Assembly: GCA_021781835.1 (NCBI GenBank)
Contig: JAJXWD010000029.1
Location: 1 to 37,077 of the forward strand
Direction of reading: 5' to 3'
Length of the DNA stretch: 37,077 nucleotides
Source: Pseudomonadota bacterium
GTDB taxonomy: Bacteria; Pseudomonadota; Alphaproteobacteria; Acetobacterales; Acetobacteraceae
Part shown: positions 36,102-37,077 of the stretch, piece after piece
How the letters are laid out: every line of letters begins with the position of its first letter
Numbering within the stretch: the first letter of the stretch is position 1
Made by a program: the position numbers and the translations under genes
Notes under the pieces: model-generated
What the model was told of the DNA's origin: nothing
Seen by the model: only the letters and a program-made list of their open reading frames with translations
The model's database searches: none

Positions 36102-37077
36102 ATGACCGACGACAAGATCGCGCTTTCCACGCTTTTGGAGAAGTCCTCCGACGCCAGTTTTCTGCGCGAGATGATCGGCTTTGCCGCCGAGCGGCTGATG
36201 GCGCTGGAGACCGAGACGCTGTGCAACGCCGCCCCCGGCGCGCGCTCGGCTGAGCGTCTGAACCAACGCAACGGCTACCGTGACCGCGACTGGGAGACGC
36301 GGGCCGGTACGGTCGAGCTGCGCATCCCCAAACTGCGCCGCGGCAGCTACTTCCCGGCCTTCCTGGAACCGCGCCGGATGGCGGAGAAGGCGCTGACCGC
36401 GGTCATCCAGGAAGCCTATATCCAAGGCATATCAACGCGTTCCGTTGATGATCTGGTCAAGGCGATGGGCTGCGAGGGCGTCTCCAAAAGCCAGGTTTCG
36501 CGCCTGTGCGGGGAGATCGACGAGCGCGTGAACGCCTTCCTCACCCGCCCGATCGAGGGCGACTGGCCGTATGTTTGGCTGGATGCCACCTACATCAAGG
36601 TCCGGCGCGACCACCGCATTGTCTCCACCGCTGTCATCATCGCCGTGGGCGTGAACACCGACGGCAGGCGCGAGGTGCTCGGCATGACCACCGGCCATAG
36701 CGAGGCCGAGCCATTCTGGGTGGAGTTCCTGCGCAGCCTGGCCAGGCGCGGCCTGCGCGGCGTCAAGCTGGTCTGGTCATCTCCGACGCTCATGAGGGGC
36801 TGAAGGCCGCCATCTCCAAAGTGCTCAGCGCCACATGGCAGCGCTGCCGCGTGCATTTCATGCGCAACGCCCTGGCCTATGCCGGCAAAACCCAGAAGCG
36901 CGTCGTCTCCGCCTGGGTCGGCACCGCCTTCGCTCAAGACGATGCCGCGGCCGCCCACAAGCAATGGCGCAACGTCGCCGACCAGATGCGCCCGCGCGTA
37001 CCCAAGCTTGCCGCCCTGCTCGACAACGCTGAAAACGATGTCCTCGCCTACATGGGCTTCCCCGCCGCACACAGGGC
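36102..37077 (+). pseudogene. IS256-family transposase, frameshifted and cut by the window end
   Basis: The reading frame starts [15 protein letters not shown]. It carries the Mutator-type N-terminal block ([27 protein letters not shown]) and the first catalytic Asp in [12 protein letters not shown]. At 36768-36777 the pentamer CTGGT is doubled, which shifts the frame and stops it at 36801-36803. Removing one CTGGT restores [14 protein letters not shown] with the second catalytic Asp. The other frame then continues open (RVHFMRNALAYAGKTQKR) to the window edge. The original protein would be about 400 residues. As it stands it is inactive unless frameshifting or a sequencing error explains the duplication. 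Confidence 0.85.

Larger units (their letters stand above)
35943..37077 (+). mobile_element. IS256-family insertion sequence, left part (boundary not resolved)
   Basis: Base composition returns to high GC immediately after the Rep gene, and an IS256-type transposase follows. The left inverted repeat could not be fixed without the right end, which is outside the window; it should lie in 35943-36101. The element therefore sits at or very near the 3' end of the Rep gene, possibly replacing the next genes of the island. Confidence 0.5.

Overview
The window is 37 kb of high-GC chromosomal DNA, apparently from an alphaproteobacterium. The evidence is the strong G/C bias at third codon positions, an fdsGBA-fdhD-fdsD formate dehydrogenase operon, and a secA locus divergent from a parvulin-argJ pair. 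Some genes resemble Acetobacteraceae or other acidophilic Rhodospirillales, but this genus-level guess is inference. Nearly all of 311-32062 is densely packed host DNA. About 32.1-35.9 kb is visibly lower in GC and looks acquired.

Layout. (1) 1-310: a possible gene tail and the terminator of the next operon. (2) 311-4167: a beta-alanine / malonate-semialdehyde catabolic pair (omega-amino acid:pyruvate transaminase and CoA-acylating semialdehyde dehydrogenase) divergent from a LysR regulator. (3) 4171-7620: PEP carboxylase and a GNAT acetyltransferase. (4) 7621-14865: a benzoate module. A LysR regulator, a XylE-type catechol 2,3-dioxygenase and benDCBA lie on the minus strand (transcribed benA to benD, then the dioxygenase), with the benzoate transporter benE divergent. 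Benzoate is imported, dihydroxylated, rearomatised to catechol and cleaved by the meta route. The control region has a BenM/CatM-type ATAC-N7-GTAT site at the classic LysR distance, plus a separate near-palindrome that recurs three times around the cluster. (5) 14947-20775: NAD-linked molybdenum formate dehydrogenase with its sulfur-transfer chaperone FdhD. (6) 20779-25928: two sensor kinases, one a GAF hybrid kinase and one an unusual fusion of an amino-acid-permease-like domain to a histidine kinase with a degenerate HPt domain. (7) 26142-28243: argJ and a secreted parvulin; 28343-29254: a bestrophin-like channel; 29333-32062: secA.

From 32.1 kb the character changes. There is a low-GC DUF2726 gene, a tRNA-Arg(CCG), and then what looks like a mobile element abutting the tRNA 3' end. 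The element has about 300 bp without a gene, seven exactly phased 25-bp repeats each carrying a 16-bp hairpin, a small AlpA/excisionase-like HTH protein, and a RepA-type P-loop ATPase with a degenerate primase-like N-terminus. The order tRNA, iterated palindromes, HTH, Rep helicase suggests the replication module of an integrative plasmid or phage-satellite-like island. No integrase is visible. An IS256-family transposase, frameshifted by a 5-bp duplication, follows and runs off the window end.

The two most unusual items are the permease-kinase fusion with its partner kinase, and the seven-hairpin array in front of the HTH-Rep pair.
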